Below are positions 51,052 through 58,795 of a DNA stretch of 64,000 nucleotides, piece by piece; the first letter of the stretch is position 1, and each line of letters begins with the position of its first letter. The stretch is from positions 1-64,000 of the forward strand of contig JAFDZM010000069.1 of the NCBI GenBank assembly GCA_018266915.1. The letters run 5' to 3'. Both the position numbers and the translations under genes were made by a program. The notes beneath the pieces are model-generated. The model ran no database searches. It saw only the letters and a program-made list of their open reading frames with translations, and was not told the DNA's origin. This DNA is from Bacteroidota bacterium (GTDB lineage: Bacteria; Bacteroidota; Bacteroidia; Sphingobacteriales; Sphingobacteriaceae).

Positions 51052-52047
51052 TTACCTTGTAACAATAGCGATACTATTGGCTTCGCCATATTTTGGCAAG
51101 GTGACCATCGTATTATTTTTCCAGTAAACCGCGTTATTTTTCTTCGGAGTAGCGCTGGTCTGCACACCGGCCAAATAAATATCACTTTCGTTTACGGCAA
51201 TATCATTAACAATCGTACCCAAAGGAAATTTAGATAGTTCACCATTTTTCCAGTAAGCCCCATACGGCCCGTGACTATCTCTTCCTGACACATACACATC
51301 CGAACCATTAACTGCTATTCCATTGGCTACAAATGCTGAGCTATTCTGAGGCAGCATAACTGCAATACCATTTTTCCAATAAGTTGCGCCTCCTGTGCTA
51401 CCTACAAAACCTGCCATGTACACGTCATTTCCAACCAGGAGGATATCCGAACAATTTCCGACATCAGTAGTAGATAATACTGAGTCTTTGCCATTTTTCC
51501 AGTAGCTGGCGTAATTATTATTGCTAAAGCCTGCCACATAAACATCGTTGCCGTTTACTGCTATGGCACTGGCAGAAGAAGCTGATGTATTATCGCCCAA
51601 TGTAGTTTGGTTGCCGTTTTTCCAATATACAGCTGTCGATTGAATAGTGCCTATAGTACCGCTCACATACACATCCGTACCGCTAATGGCTATGCCCGTA
51701 GCACGGGTTTCGGTGCTCCCGTCGCTTAGGTTAGTGATCATACCGTTTTTCCAATAACAGGCTACCGCATTTCCTAACTGCTGACGGGTAAAACCGGCCA
51801 TATATACATCAGTGCCACTAACAACGATAGAAGTTACTACCGAATTGAGCGTACTGTCACCAAAGGCTGTAGCGACGCCGTTTTTCCAATAAGTTGCCAC
51901 AAAATTACCGTTTGAAGCTATAGTAAATCCACCTACATAAATATCCACCGGTTTGGGTTGGTGAGGTAGAATTTTTTCGCCTTTCATACATGCCTGTAGG
52001 GCTAACATTAGTATCAGGACGAAAAGAAGTAAAGGTTTTGATTTCAT
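51052..52047 (-). CDS. Lipoprotein with seven YWKNG repeats (predicted seven-bladed propeller)
   Basis: A 331-residue exported lipoprotein. The methionine at 52047 opens the signal ending LALQAC (lipobox); an upstream frame to 52098 adds non-signal residues. The mature protein consists of seven tandem repeats of about 42-45 residues. Each contains a 'VSGTDVYVAGF' type strand (AVNGNDVYVAGFS, AVNGSDVYVSGRD) and a 'xYWKNG' strand; the last unit has YWKNN. Seven such units of this length suggest a closed seven-bladed beta-propeller on the cell surface. No function is known to me; ligand or sugar binding is plausible. Next gene upstream is rsgA, divergent. Confidence 0.8.
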   Translation of the reverse strand: MKSKPLLLFVLILMLALQACMKGEKILPHQPKPVDIYVGGFTIASNGNFVATYWKNGVATAFGDSTLNSVVTSIVVSGTDVYMAGFTRQQLGNAVACYWKNGMITNLSDGSTETRATGIAISGTDVYVSGTIGTIQSTAVYWKNGNQTTLGDNTSASSASAIAVNGNDVYVAGFSNNNYASYWKNGKDSVLSTTDVGNCSDILLVGNDVYMAGFVGSTGGATYWKNGIAVMLPQNSSAFVANGIAVNGSDVYVSGRDSHGPYGAYWKNGELSKFPLGTIVNDIAVNESDIYLAGVQTSATPKKNNAVYWKNNTMVTLPKYGEANSIAIVTR

Positions 52048-52300
52048 AAATAAACTACAAATTGCATCAGCAATTGAAAAATTGTTTTCCAACGACAATA
52101 GTTCACCTTGAATAAAATGAGGGGGCGGGCCACGAGCAGCCCACTGATGTATAAAGCACTAAATGCCGGATTTGTTTGAGTTCTATGAAAATGATTTTAT
52201 GCTAAACGAAATATTTGATGGTTAAACCTAATCGAATAAACAATAAGCACACTCAGCCAAACACGATATTTCTCTATTTCGAGCCCCTTGTAAATTTGAT

Positions 52301-52308
52301 ACCTTTGC
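52301..52308 (+). promoter_or_regulatory. Bacteroidota -7 element before rsgA
   Basis: TACCTTTG is an exact TAnnTTTG match ending 6 bases before the rsgA ATG, implying a leaderless or nearly leaderless transcript if used. The -33 region at about 52278 reads TTTCG. Confidence 0.5.
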
Positions 52309-52314
52309 AAACTC

Positions 52315-53235
52315 ATGGAGGGACTTGTAACCAAATCGACCGGCAGCTGGTACCAGGTGTTGACTAATGATGAGCAAAAATATGATTGCCGCATCAAAGG
52401 CATATTTCGTACCAAAGGGATTACCACAACCAACCCAATTGCTGTAGGCGATCATGTCGATTTTGAGCTGGAGCCCGAGCAGGGAACCGGTGTAATTACC
52501 AATCTACATCCGCGCAAAAACTACATCATACGCAAATCTGTTAATCTGTCAAAACAGGCGCAGGTCATTGCTGCCAATCTTGATCAAGCACTACTGATCG
52601 TTACGCTGGCATCACCGCGTACCTCACTTGGTTTTATCGACCGTTTCCTGGTAACTGCCGAAGCTTATGATGTTCCTGCCGGACTGGTATTCAACAAGCT
52701 TGACCTTTTCAGCGATGAAGGGCTTGAAATATTGGCCGAGTACACATCAACCTATGAAAAAATAGGTTACCCATGCTACGAGGTATCTGCCCTGAACGGA
52801 ACGAATGTGGAACAGGTATCTGCCATTATAAAAGATAAGGTGACGCTCTTCTCAGGTCACTCTGGAGTAGGTAAATCGAGCCTGATCAACGCGCTGGTGC
52901 CTGATCTTCAATTACGCACTACACAAATATCAGAGTGGCACGACAAAGGCGTTCATACCACAACATTTGCCGAGATGTTTGAATTGCCTGAAGGTGGATA
53001 CATCATCGATACGCCCGGAATACGCGAACTGGGCGTGATCGATATTGAAAAAAATGAGCTGAGCCATTTCTTCCCCGAAATGCGGGCCCTTTTAAACCAA
53101 TGCCGCTTTAACAGTTGCAGGCATATCAATGAACCCGGCTGCGCAGTGATCAAAGCAGTTGAAGAAGGAGAAATCGAACTATCCCGTTATGAAAGCTATC
53201 TGAGCATTTACAATGGGAATGATACCAGGGCATAA
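52315..53235 (+). CDS. rsgA: Ribosome small subunit-dependent GTPase A
   Basis: Circularly permuted GTPase that assists late maturation of the 30S subunit. The 306-residue protein has an N-terminal OB-fold (about 1-65), then the permuted G motifs: G4 NKLDLF (about 123-128), G1 GHSGVGKSSLIN (about 180-191) and G3 DTPGIREL (about 233-240). The C-terminal zinc knuckle is CRFNSCRHINEPGC (Cys-x4-Cys-x-His-x5-Cys). The start is immediately downstream of a promoter-like element, so the mRNA may be leaderless. Confidence 0.95.
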   Translation: MEGLVTKSTGSWYQVLTNDEQKYDCRIKGIFRTKGITTTNPIAVGDHVDFELEPEQGTGVITNLHPRKNYIIRKSVNLSKQAQVIAANLDQALLIVTLASPRTSLGFIDRFLVTAEAYDVPAGLVFNKLDLFSDEGLEILAEYTSTYEKIGYPCYEVSALNGTNVEQVSAIIKDKVTLFSGHSGVGKSSLINALVPDLQLRTTQISEWHDKGVHTTTFAEMFELPEGGYIIDTPGIRELGVIDIEKNELSHFFPEMRALLNQCRFNSCRHINEPGCAVIKAVEEGEIELSRYESYLSIYNGNDTRA

Positions 53236-53322
53236 ACACGATTTTTTCTAATTATTGCGAATTTCACGAATTCAAAAATTGCATTATTAGCATAATTCGG
53301 CCTAATTCGTGAAATTCGTGGC
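53236..53322. repeat. Intergenic palindrome, ATTCGTG word family (copy 2)
   Basis: Left ATTGCGAATTTCACGAATTC; right CATAATTCGGCCTAATTCGT and GAAATTCGTGGCA. It fills the rsgA-dtd gap and ends 3 bases from the dtd start codon. Confidence 0.87.
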
Positions 53323-53325
53323 ATT

Positions 53326-53778
53326 ATGAGAGCAGTTTTACAACGTGTAACACAAGCCAGTTGTATGGTGGACGGTAATATTACCGGGGAGATCAAAAAC
53401 GGATTTCTGGTTCTATTAGGCATTGAAGATGCAGATACCGATGAAGATCTGCAGTGGCTGGCTCAGAAAATAGCCTCAATGCGGGTATTTGGTGATGAAA
53501 ACGGGCTTATGAACAAAGCCCTGTCAGATATAAATGGTGACATACTACTCATCTCGCAGTTTACTTTGTTTGCTTCTACCAAAAAAGGAAACCGCCCGGG
53601 TTTTACACGCGCCGCACGTCCGGATAAGGCCATACCTATGTATGAACAGATGATCAAGGTATTGGAAGAACTGACAAACAAAAAAGTGGCGACAGGAATA
53701 TTTGGAGCAGATATGAAGATTAATCTGCTGAATGATGGACCTGTCACAATAATAATAGACACGAAAAATAAAGAATAA
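53326..53778 (+). CDS. dtd: D-aminoacyl-tRNA deacylase
   Basis: Removes D-amino acids and achiral glycine mischarged on tRNA. The 150-residue protein has the DTD active-site segments SQFTLFASTKKGNRPGF (about 79-95) and the Gly-cisPro-containing LNDGPVTIIID (about 135-145). The N-terminus MRAVLQRVTQASCMVDG is typical. The gene is bracketed by ATTCGTG palindromes on both sides. Confidence 0.95.
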   Translation: MRAVLQRVTQASCMVDGNITGEIKNGFLVLLGIEDADTDEDLQWLAQKIASMRVFGDENGLMNKALSDINGDILLISQFTLFASTKKGNRPGFTRAARPDKAIPMYEQMIKVLEELTNKKVATGIFGADMKINLLNDGPVTIIIDTKNKE

Positions 53779-53783
53779 TAATA

Positions 53784-53870
53784 AACACTAATTACACAAA
53801 TGAGTTCGAATTACACGAATTAAAATTTTGTCTATTCGTGTAATTCGTAAAAATTAGTGTAATTAGTGAC
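53784..53870. repeat. Intergenic palindrome, ATTCGTG word family (copy 3)
   Basis: Left ACACTAATTACACAAATGAG and CGAATTACACGAATT; right ATTCGTGTAATTCGTA and AATTAGTGTAATTAGTG. It lies between dtd and the GxxExxY pseudogene. Confidence 0.9.
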
Positions 53871-53873
53871 TAT

Positions 53874-54249
53874 ATGATTGATATTTTATTTAAAGAAGAA
53901 TCTTATAAAATAATTGGTGTATGTTTTGAAGTGCACAAAATCTTAGGTCACGGTTTTAAAGAAGCTGTTTATAAAGATGCTCTCGAATTAGAATTTAATA
54001 AAGTAGAAATACCCTTTCAAAAGAGAAAAGCCATATAGCATTATTTATAAAGAGCAAAAACTTAAGCACTATTTCGTAGCAGATTTTATAGTTCATGATA
54101 ATATTATTCTTGAGATAAAAGCGGGAAGTTATATTGGCGACCCTTACATAAAACAAACTTTAAACTATCTTAAGGCATCAGGGCTACGATTAGGGATAGT
54201 CATCAACTTTGGCAGCCCCTCGTTGGAATATCAACGTGTAATATTTTAA
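53874..54249 (+). pseudogene. GxxExxY family protein, frameshifted
   Basis: The ATG at 53874 opens a frame with the family hallmark GHGFKEAVYKDAL (GxxExxY) but stops at TAG 54036-54038. A +1 shift in the A-run at 54019-54022 restores the family sequence: EKPYSIIYKEQKLKHY, then VADFIVHDNIILEIKA with the PD-(D/E)xK-like D...ExK residues, to the stop at 54249. The intact protein would be about 125 residues. The single extra A suggests recent inactivation, a programmed slip, or a sequencing error. Flanked by ATTCGTG palindromes on both sides, like a cassette. Members are putative nuclease-fold proteins of unknown role. Confidence 0.88.
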
Positions 54250-54253
54250 ATAG

Positions 54254-54336
54254 ACACACGAATTGAATCTAATTACACAACTAGATGCCAATTCGTGAAT
54301 TCGTGTAATTCGCAATAATTAGAAAAATTCGTGTTC
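54254..54336. repeat. Intergenic palindrome, ATTCGTG word family (copy 4)
   Basis: Left ACACACGAATTGAATCTAAT; right CAATTCGTGAATTCGTGTAA and AAATTCGTGTTC. It lies between the GxxExxY pseudogene and the MazG-like gene, and ends 5 bases before that start codon. Confidence 0.87.
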
Positions 54337-54341
54337 ATATT

Positions 54342-54668
54342 ATGGAAATTAAGGAAGCGCAACATCTTGTAGACGAATGGATAAAAACAACCGGCATCCG
54401 TTACTTTAACGAACTGACCAATACCGCCATTTTAATGGAAGAAGTGGGCGAGGTAGCCCGGATAATGGCAAGGCAATATGGTGAGCAATCGTTCAAGAAA
54501 TCGGATACGGAAGTGAATCTTGCCGACGAGATGGCTGATGTGCTTTTTGTGCTGATCTGCCTGGCGAACCAAACCGGAATTGACCTGACAGATGCATTGG
54601 AAAAAAATATGCAGAAGAAAAGCATCCGCGACGCCGACAGGCACAGGAACAACGAGAAGCTGAAATAA
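54342..54668 (+). CDS. MazG-like nucleotide pyrophosphohydrolase
   Basis: A 108-residue all-alpha NTP pyrophosphatase of the single-domain MazG/RS21-C6 type, expected to hydrolyse non-canonical or excess NTPs/dNTPs to monophosphates. The metal-binding ExxE-12-28-ExxD pattern is visible as EEVGEVAR (about 30-37) and DEMADVLF (about 64-71). The C-terminus is Lys/Arg-rich. It follows the dtd region and precedes the DUF4349 pair. Confidence 0.9.
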   Translation: MEIKEAQHLVDEWIKTTGIRYFNELTNTAILMEEVGEVARIMARQYGEQSFKKSDTEVNLADEMADVLFVLICLANQTGIDLTDALEKNMQKKSIRDADRHRNNEKLK

Positions 54669-54742
54669 GCACACACCGTTTCGGCAAGGAAACATCCATT
54701 TAAAAACAATTTAATAAATGGAAAAAATTAAAAAAACTTGTC

Positions 54743-55600
54743 ATGAAACGTGTATTAACAATAGTGCTTATTGCATTTATATTTACCGGGTGCAAACAGG
54801 CATCTAATGAAAAAGAAGAGCTAAAAGCTGTAACACTTGATAAAGCAAAAATTAGCTCTGTAAGCGAAAAAGAAGATAAAATTGCCGACACAAATGCCTC
54901 TTCCAGCAGTTCGCAACAAATCATCTCTGACACCTCAAAGAAGCTGATCAAAACCGGTGATATTAGTTTTGAGACCAATAACCTGTACGGCACCCGAAAG
55001 AAGATCATTACTTCTTTAAGAAATCTTGAGGGTTATGTTTCCGAAGAAAATGAAACTAATGATTCCTATCGTCGTGGGCTGACTTTGAAACTGCGCGTCC
55101 CTTCAAAAAACTTCGATCTGTTACTGGACTCTGTTTCCGGCAATGCGGCAAAGATCGACTCCAAGAATGTCCGCGTTTCGGATGTTACCTCGCAGTTTAT
55201 CGATATCAAAACCAGTCTTGCCAATCAGCAATTACTCGAAAAGCGTTACCAGGAATTGTTGAAAAGATCAGACAAAATGAGCGATGTGCTGCAGATCGAA
55301 AACAAGCTTACTGAAATCCGTACATCTATCGATTCTACTCAAGGCACATTAAACTATCTGAGCAGGCAAGTTGCTTATAGTACTCTTGAAGTTAATTTCT
55401 ACAGCGAGCAAACGCCTCAGTATAGCGGAACAACTATCGGTGATAGGCTGAGCGCGTCCCTGAAAGGCGGCTGGGAGCTGATGCAGAACCTGTTCTTTGG
55501 TATCATCAATATATGGCCATTGGTAATCTTAGCCATGGTAATCTATGTGATTGTGAAAAAGTGGAGAGCTAAAAGAAAACTCAGAGTAGTACAGCAATAA
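54743..55600 (+). CDS. DUF4349 lipoprotein (first of two)
   Basis: A 285-residue lipoprotein with signal ending IFTGC (Cys17). DUF4349 covers about 70-270: a beta-strand pair (KTGDISFETNNLYGTRKKI), the LRVPSKNFDLLLDSVS unit, a coiled-coil of about 40 residues (LANQQLLEKRYQELLKRSDK) and a C-terminal transmembrane helix (about 249-270, INIWPLVILAMVIYVI). The protein is thus anchored at both ends, plausibly spanning the periplasm. Function is unknown. It is a tandem paralogue of the next gene, and each is followed by a related long hairpin. Confidence 0.88.
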   Translation: MKRVLTIVLIAFIFTGCKQASNEKEELKAVTLDKAKISSVSEKEDKIADTNASSSSSQQIISDTSKKLIKTGDISFETNNLYGTRKKIITSLRNLEGYVSEENETNDSYRRGLTLKLRVPSKNFDLLLDSVSGNAAKIDSKNVRVSDVTSQFIDIKTSLANQQLLEKRYQELLKRSDKMSDVLQIENKLTEIRTSIDSTQGTLNYLSRQVAYSTLEVNFYSEQTPQYSGTTIGDRLSASLKGGWELMQNLFFGIINIWPLVILAMVIYVIVKKWRAKRKLRVVQQ

Positions 55601-55606
55601 AAAAAT

Positions 55607-55664
55607 GTGGCAGCAGACTTACGAGTGGTATGTATGTGAATCTGAGAAAAGCCGCTGCTGCCAC
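55607..55664. repeat. Long hairpin after first DUF4349 gene
   Basis: GTGGCAGCAG (55607-55616) pairs perfectly with CTGCTGCCAC (55655-55664) across a 38-base loop. The second DUF4349 gene has a related hairpin with GTGGTAGCAG/CTGCTACCAC, a compensated C-G to T-A change. Confidence 0.83.
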
Positions 55665-55806
55665 TATTGAAACACAATACTAATATAGAATATTATTTTG
55701 AAAAAAATAAATAATTTAGAATTATATTCCTATTTAACATTTTTTAACATAATTAAATTACGATACAGGCGTTTATAAGACATCCTTAAATTTAAACCGC
55801 CTTATT

Positions 55807-56778
55807 ATGAAAAATTTCATTCTTGCAGCAACCATGCTGCTGCTCTTTACTTCATGTGGTAATAAAAACGACAGTAACAAAGCAGTGAAATTCCCTCCGC
55901 CGGTCGTAAAAGCTGACGAGGAGGTAGATGAAGATAGTCCACCAGTGTTAAACGAATTGGAAGTAGCCGATCCCGGCGTAAAGTCAGTAAAGGGCGACCC
56001 TAATGCTGAAATTAAAATCGATGAACCGGTTGGCAACGCTGATATAAACCGGGTTGCAGAAGAATCGCCAACTAATAATAAGCGTTATACCGATATAGGA
56101 AGGAAAATAGTTAAAAATGGAGACATCAGTTTTGAAACAAATGATATAGCCGCTACCCGACAAAAAATACTGGCTACGCTAAAAAGTCTTGGAGGATATG
56201 TTGACGATGACAAAGAATCGACGGATAACGAAGAAAACCGGAAAGACTATACATTAAACGTAAGCATTCCGGCAAATAATTTTGATAAGCTTTTGAATTT
56301 TGTCTCGTCTTCTGCAGATAAGATCGACTCAAAAAACATCAGCATAACCGACGTGACTACGAATTATATCGATATCACTACCCGGCTTGCCAATAAAAAG
56401 ATTTTGGAAAATCGTTATCTCGATCTGTTAAAGAAAGCATCCAAAATCTCTGATCTTTTGGAGATAGAAAACAAGCTGACAGAAATACGCAGTGATATTG
56501 AATCGACCCAGGGTAGATTGAACTATCTAAACAAACAGATACTTTATAGTTCTTTGAACATTACTTTTTATACCAAGCAAATTGTTAAAGCCGACAAGCC
56601 TATAGGCTTCGCTTATAAGTTAAAAATGGCATTGCACAAAGGGGAGTTATTTTTAGAACACCTGTTTTTTAAAGTGGTTGCCTTATGGCCATTGTGGTCG
56701 CTCTGTATAATAGGATTCATCACCTTCAGAATGTGGAGACGCAAAAGGAGACTGGCTAATGCGATTTTGCAGAGTTAA
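55807..56778 (+). CDS. DUF4349 lipoprotein (second of two)
   Basis: A 323-residue paralogue of the preceding gene. The signal ends LFTSC (Cys17), then a longer acidic/Pro-rich linker (to about residue 95), then the same DUF4349 core (VKNGDISFETNDIAATRQKI, LNVSIPANNFDKLLNFVSSS, LANKKILENRYLDLLKKASK) and a C-terminal transmembrane helix (about 290-310). The cores align throughout, so the pair arose by tandem duplication. The linker difference suggests different reach across the envelope. Function unknown. Confidence 0.88.
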   Translation: MKNFILAATMLLLFTSCGNKNDSNKAVKFPPPVVKADEEVDEDSPPVLNELEVADPGVKSVKGDPNAEIKIDEPVGNADINRVAEESPTNNKRYTDIGRKIVKNGDISFETNDIAATRQKILATLKSLGGYVDDDKESTDNEENRKDYTLNVSIPANNFDKLLNFVSSSADKIDSKNISITDVTTNYIDITTRLANKKILENRYLDLLKKASKISDLLEIENKLTEIRSDIESTQGRLNYLNKQILYSSLNITFYTKQIVKADKPIGFAYKLKMALHKGELFLEHLFFKVVALWPLWSLCIIGFITFRMWRRKRRLANAILQS

Positions 56779-56788
56779 TCATTAGCCG

Positions 56789-56848
56789 TTGCAGCGATGT
56801 GGTAGCAGTTAAATTATCTATCGAGGTTTGCTGCTACCACTACTGCAA
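56789..56848. repeat. Long hairpin after second DUF4349 gene
   Basis: GTGGTAGCAG (56799-56808) pairs with CTGCTACCAC (56831-56840), extended outside by TTGCAG/CTGCAA. Likely a bidirectional terminator shared with comB, whose stop codon it overlaps. Confidence 0.83.
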
Positions 56849-57556
56849 TTTGACAAGGCGTTGTCCATGTAAAATCGGGATAGCGGTAGTAATATCTACA
56901 TTCAGGCAAAAAGCGATATCTGCTTCGATACCTAATTTTTTTAAGCGCTCGCTGTGCGAGGTTTTTGCCAGATAGGCATTCAGATCATTTTTACCATCCT
57001 GGTAAAGATCATTAGCAGCGATGGCAGCATCGTCGGTTTTGTAATCTCCCGCTTTAAGTTGATCAACCACCGCGCCTGCAAACAAAGTATCTTCCAGGTT
57101 GAAGTTATTCTTCCAGCCGGCGCAAACCAGCAGGATATTTTCATTTTGCGTTTTAAGCCAGTTGCAAAGTGAGGTCAGGTTCAAGAACGAACCGATTACT
57201 ATTTTTTTTGCTGATCTGGATAAATGCAAGGCATGTGTACCATTAGTGGTAGTAAGTACAACGGTTTTACCTGCTACTTTTTCTTTAGTATAAGAGAAGG
57301 GTGAATTACCAAAATCAAACCCTGATACCACTTCGCCGTTACGTTCGGCAGCAAGCAAAAAGCTGCTTTCCTTGTCGCGGTAGGCTATGCATTCTTCTAC
57401 CTCAGCTACAGGAATAATCGCTTCAGCGCCATTGTCGATACCATAACAAATGGACGATGTGGCACGGAAAATATCTATAATAACAGCAATATATTCGTCG
57501 ACCTGGTATAATGGTAAAAGCGAAGGGCTAAGGCAAACGTGCAGATTTTTGGTCAT
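56840..57556 (-). CDS. comB: 2-phosphosulfolactate phosphatase
   Basis: A 238-residue enzyme of the ComB family, which dephosphorylates 2-phosphosulfolactate to sulfolactate in coenzyme M-type pathways. Family segments are VIIDIFRATSSICYGIDNGA (about 26-45), SPFSYTKEKVAGKTVVLTTTNGTHAL around residues 82-107 and NILLVCAGWKNNFNLEDT. Bacteroidota do not make coenzyme M, so the enzyme may act in sulfonate or sulfonolipid metabolism or on another 2-phospho-acid; no comA or comC is adjacent. The ATG start codon itself lies inside a TCATTGG word repeat. Confidence 0.87.
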   Translation of the reverse strand: MTKNLHVCLSPSLLPLYQVDEYIAVIIDIFRATSSICYGIDNGAEAIIPVAEVEECIAYRDKESSFLLAAERNGEVVSGFDFGNSPFSYTKEKVAGKTVVLTTTNGTHALHLSRSAKKIVIGSFLNLTSLCNWLKTQNENILLVCAGWKNNFNLEDTLFAGAVVDQLKAGDYKTDDAAIAANDLYQDGKNDLNAYLAKTSHSERLKKLGIEADIAFCLNVDITTAIPILHGQRLVKLQ

Positions 57557-57634
57557 TGGGTATTTGTCATTGGGTATTTGTCATTGGTCATTAGTCTTGC
57601 GTTACCAATGACTAATGATCAGTGACAAATGACT
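57551..57634. repeat. Intergenic palindrome, GTCATTGGGTATTT word family
   Basis: Left arm GGTCATTGGGTATTTGTCAT and a second iteration; right arm TTACCAATGACTAATGATCA and GTGACAAATGAC. It spans the comB start codon and ends 3 bases from the gcvT stop. Confidence 0.88.
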
Positions 57635-57636
57635 AT

Positions 57637-58716
57637 CTATTTATAAAATGGTGGTTTTACAACCTTTGCCTTTACTTTATTGTCGCGGATGTTGATGAAT
57701 ATTTCGGTTCCTTCTTTGGCAAACTCATTTTGCACATAGCCCATACCGATTGCTTTCTGAAGTGATGGGGATTGCGTACCTGAGGTTACTTTACCAATTG
57801 AATTTCCCTCAGCATCTACGATCTCATAATCATGACGTGGGATGCCGCGATCGATCATCTCAAAGCCAACCAGTTTGCGTTTTACACCGTCCTGCTTTTG
57901 CTGTTGTAATGCTTCTGAGTTTGTAAAATCTTTATTGAATTTGGTTACCCAACCTAAACCTGCTTCCAGCGGTGACGTAGCATCATCAATATCATTGCCA
58001 TACAAACAGAAGCCCATCTCAAGTCTTAATGTATCACGTGCGCCCAGACCAATTGGCTTTATACCAAATGCTGCTCCAGCTTCAAAAACAGCATTCCAAA
58101 GTTTTTCAGCGTCTTTGTTATCAACGTAAATCTCGAAACCACCGGCACCGGTATATCCCGTTGCTGAAAGCAATACATTATCGATACCTGCAAAAGTGCC
58201 TTTTTTGAAAGTATAGTATTCCATCGAGCCCAGGTCAATATCCGTCAGGCTTTGCAGTGCGTCAGCTGCTTTGGGACCTTGTACAGCTAATAATGATGTG
58301 CGGTCAGAAATATCTTTCATTTCAACACTTTCAGTATTGAATTTGGATATCCAGTTCCAGTCTTTTTCGATGTTAGAGGCATTAACCACCAGCATGTAAG
58401 TTTTCTCATCAATACGGTATACCAGCAGGTCATCCACAATACCGCCGTCTTCATTCGGCAGGCAAGAGTATTGTACCTTGCCATCATACAGTTTAGAGGC
58501 ATCGTTGCTGGTCACGCGCTGGATCAGATCGAGCGCTTTTTCACCCTTCAAAATAAACTCGCCCATGTGGCTCACATCAAACACCCCAACTCCTTTGCGA
58601 ACAGTTTCGTGTTCAACATTAATCCCTGCATACTGCACAGGCATATTATACCCCGCAAAAGGCACCATCTTGGCACCCAACTGAACGTGTTTATCGGTTA
58701 AAGCCGTATTCTTCAT
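57637..58716 (-). CDS. gcvT: Glycine cleavage system T protein (aminomethyltransferase)
   Basis: Releases ammonia and transfers the methylene group from the H-protein lipoyl arm to tetrahydrofolate. The 359-residue length is standard. The folate-binding aspartate lies in [10 protein letters not shown] (about 44-53), with [14 protein letters not shown] (about 194-207) and [18 protein letters not shown] (about 228-245) also diagnostic. The gcvH and gcvP genes are not in the window. It is in a run of minus-strand genes with comB downstream and a glycosyltransferase upstream. Confidence 0.96.
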   Translation of the reverse strand: MKNTALTDKHVQLGAKMVPFAGYNMPVQYAGINVEHETVRKGVGVFDVSHMGEFILKGEKALDLIQRVTSNDASKLYDGKVQYSCLPNEDGGIVDDLLVYRIDEKTYMLVVNASNIEKDWNWISKFNTESVEMKDISDRTSLLAVQGPKAADALQSLTDIDLGSMEYYTFKKGTFAGIDNVLLSATGYTGAGGFEIYVDNKDAEKLWNAVFEAGAAFGIKPIGLGARDTLRLEMGFCLYGNDIDDATSPLEAGLGWVTKFNKDFTNSEALQQQKQDGVKRKLVGFEMIDRGIPRHDYEIVDAEGNSIGKVTSGTQSPSLQKAIGMGYVQNEFAKEGTEIFINIRDNKVKAKVVKPPFYK

Positions 58717-58749
58717 ATAAAACTAATTGGCGGCAAAAGTAAGCATTTG

Positions 58750-58795
58750 GTTGTAACGTTGAAAAGTTGGAAGGTTGTAAAGTTTTAAAGTTGTT
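58750..58795. repeat. Single arm of GTTGTAAAGTTGAA word family
   Basis: GGTTGTAACGTTGAAAAGTT, GGAAGGTTGTAAAG and TTTTAAAGTTG words. It overlaps the last codons of the glycosyltransferase gene. Confidence 0.65.

Noticed and set aside
51052..52047. DNA tandem repeat array
   Set aside because: The periodicity is the codon-level trace of the seven YWKNG protein repeats, with diverged nucleotides.
53236..54336. CRISPR array from the series of ATTCGTG repeats
   Set aside because: Repeats are palindromic, unequal and separated by genes, not by uniform spacers; no cas genes.
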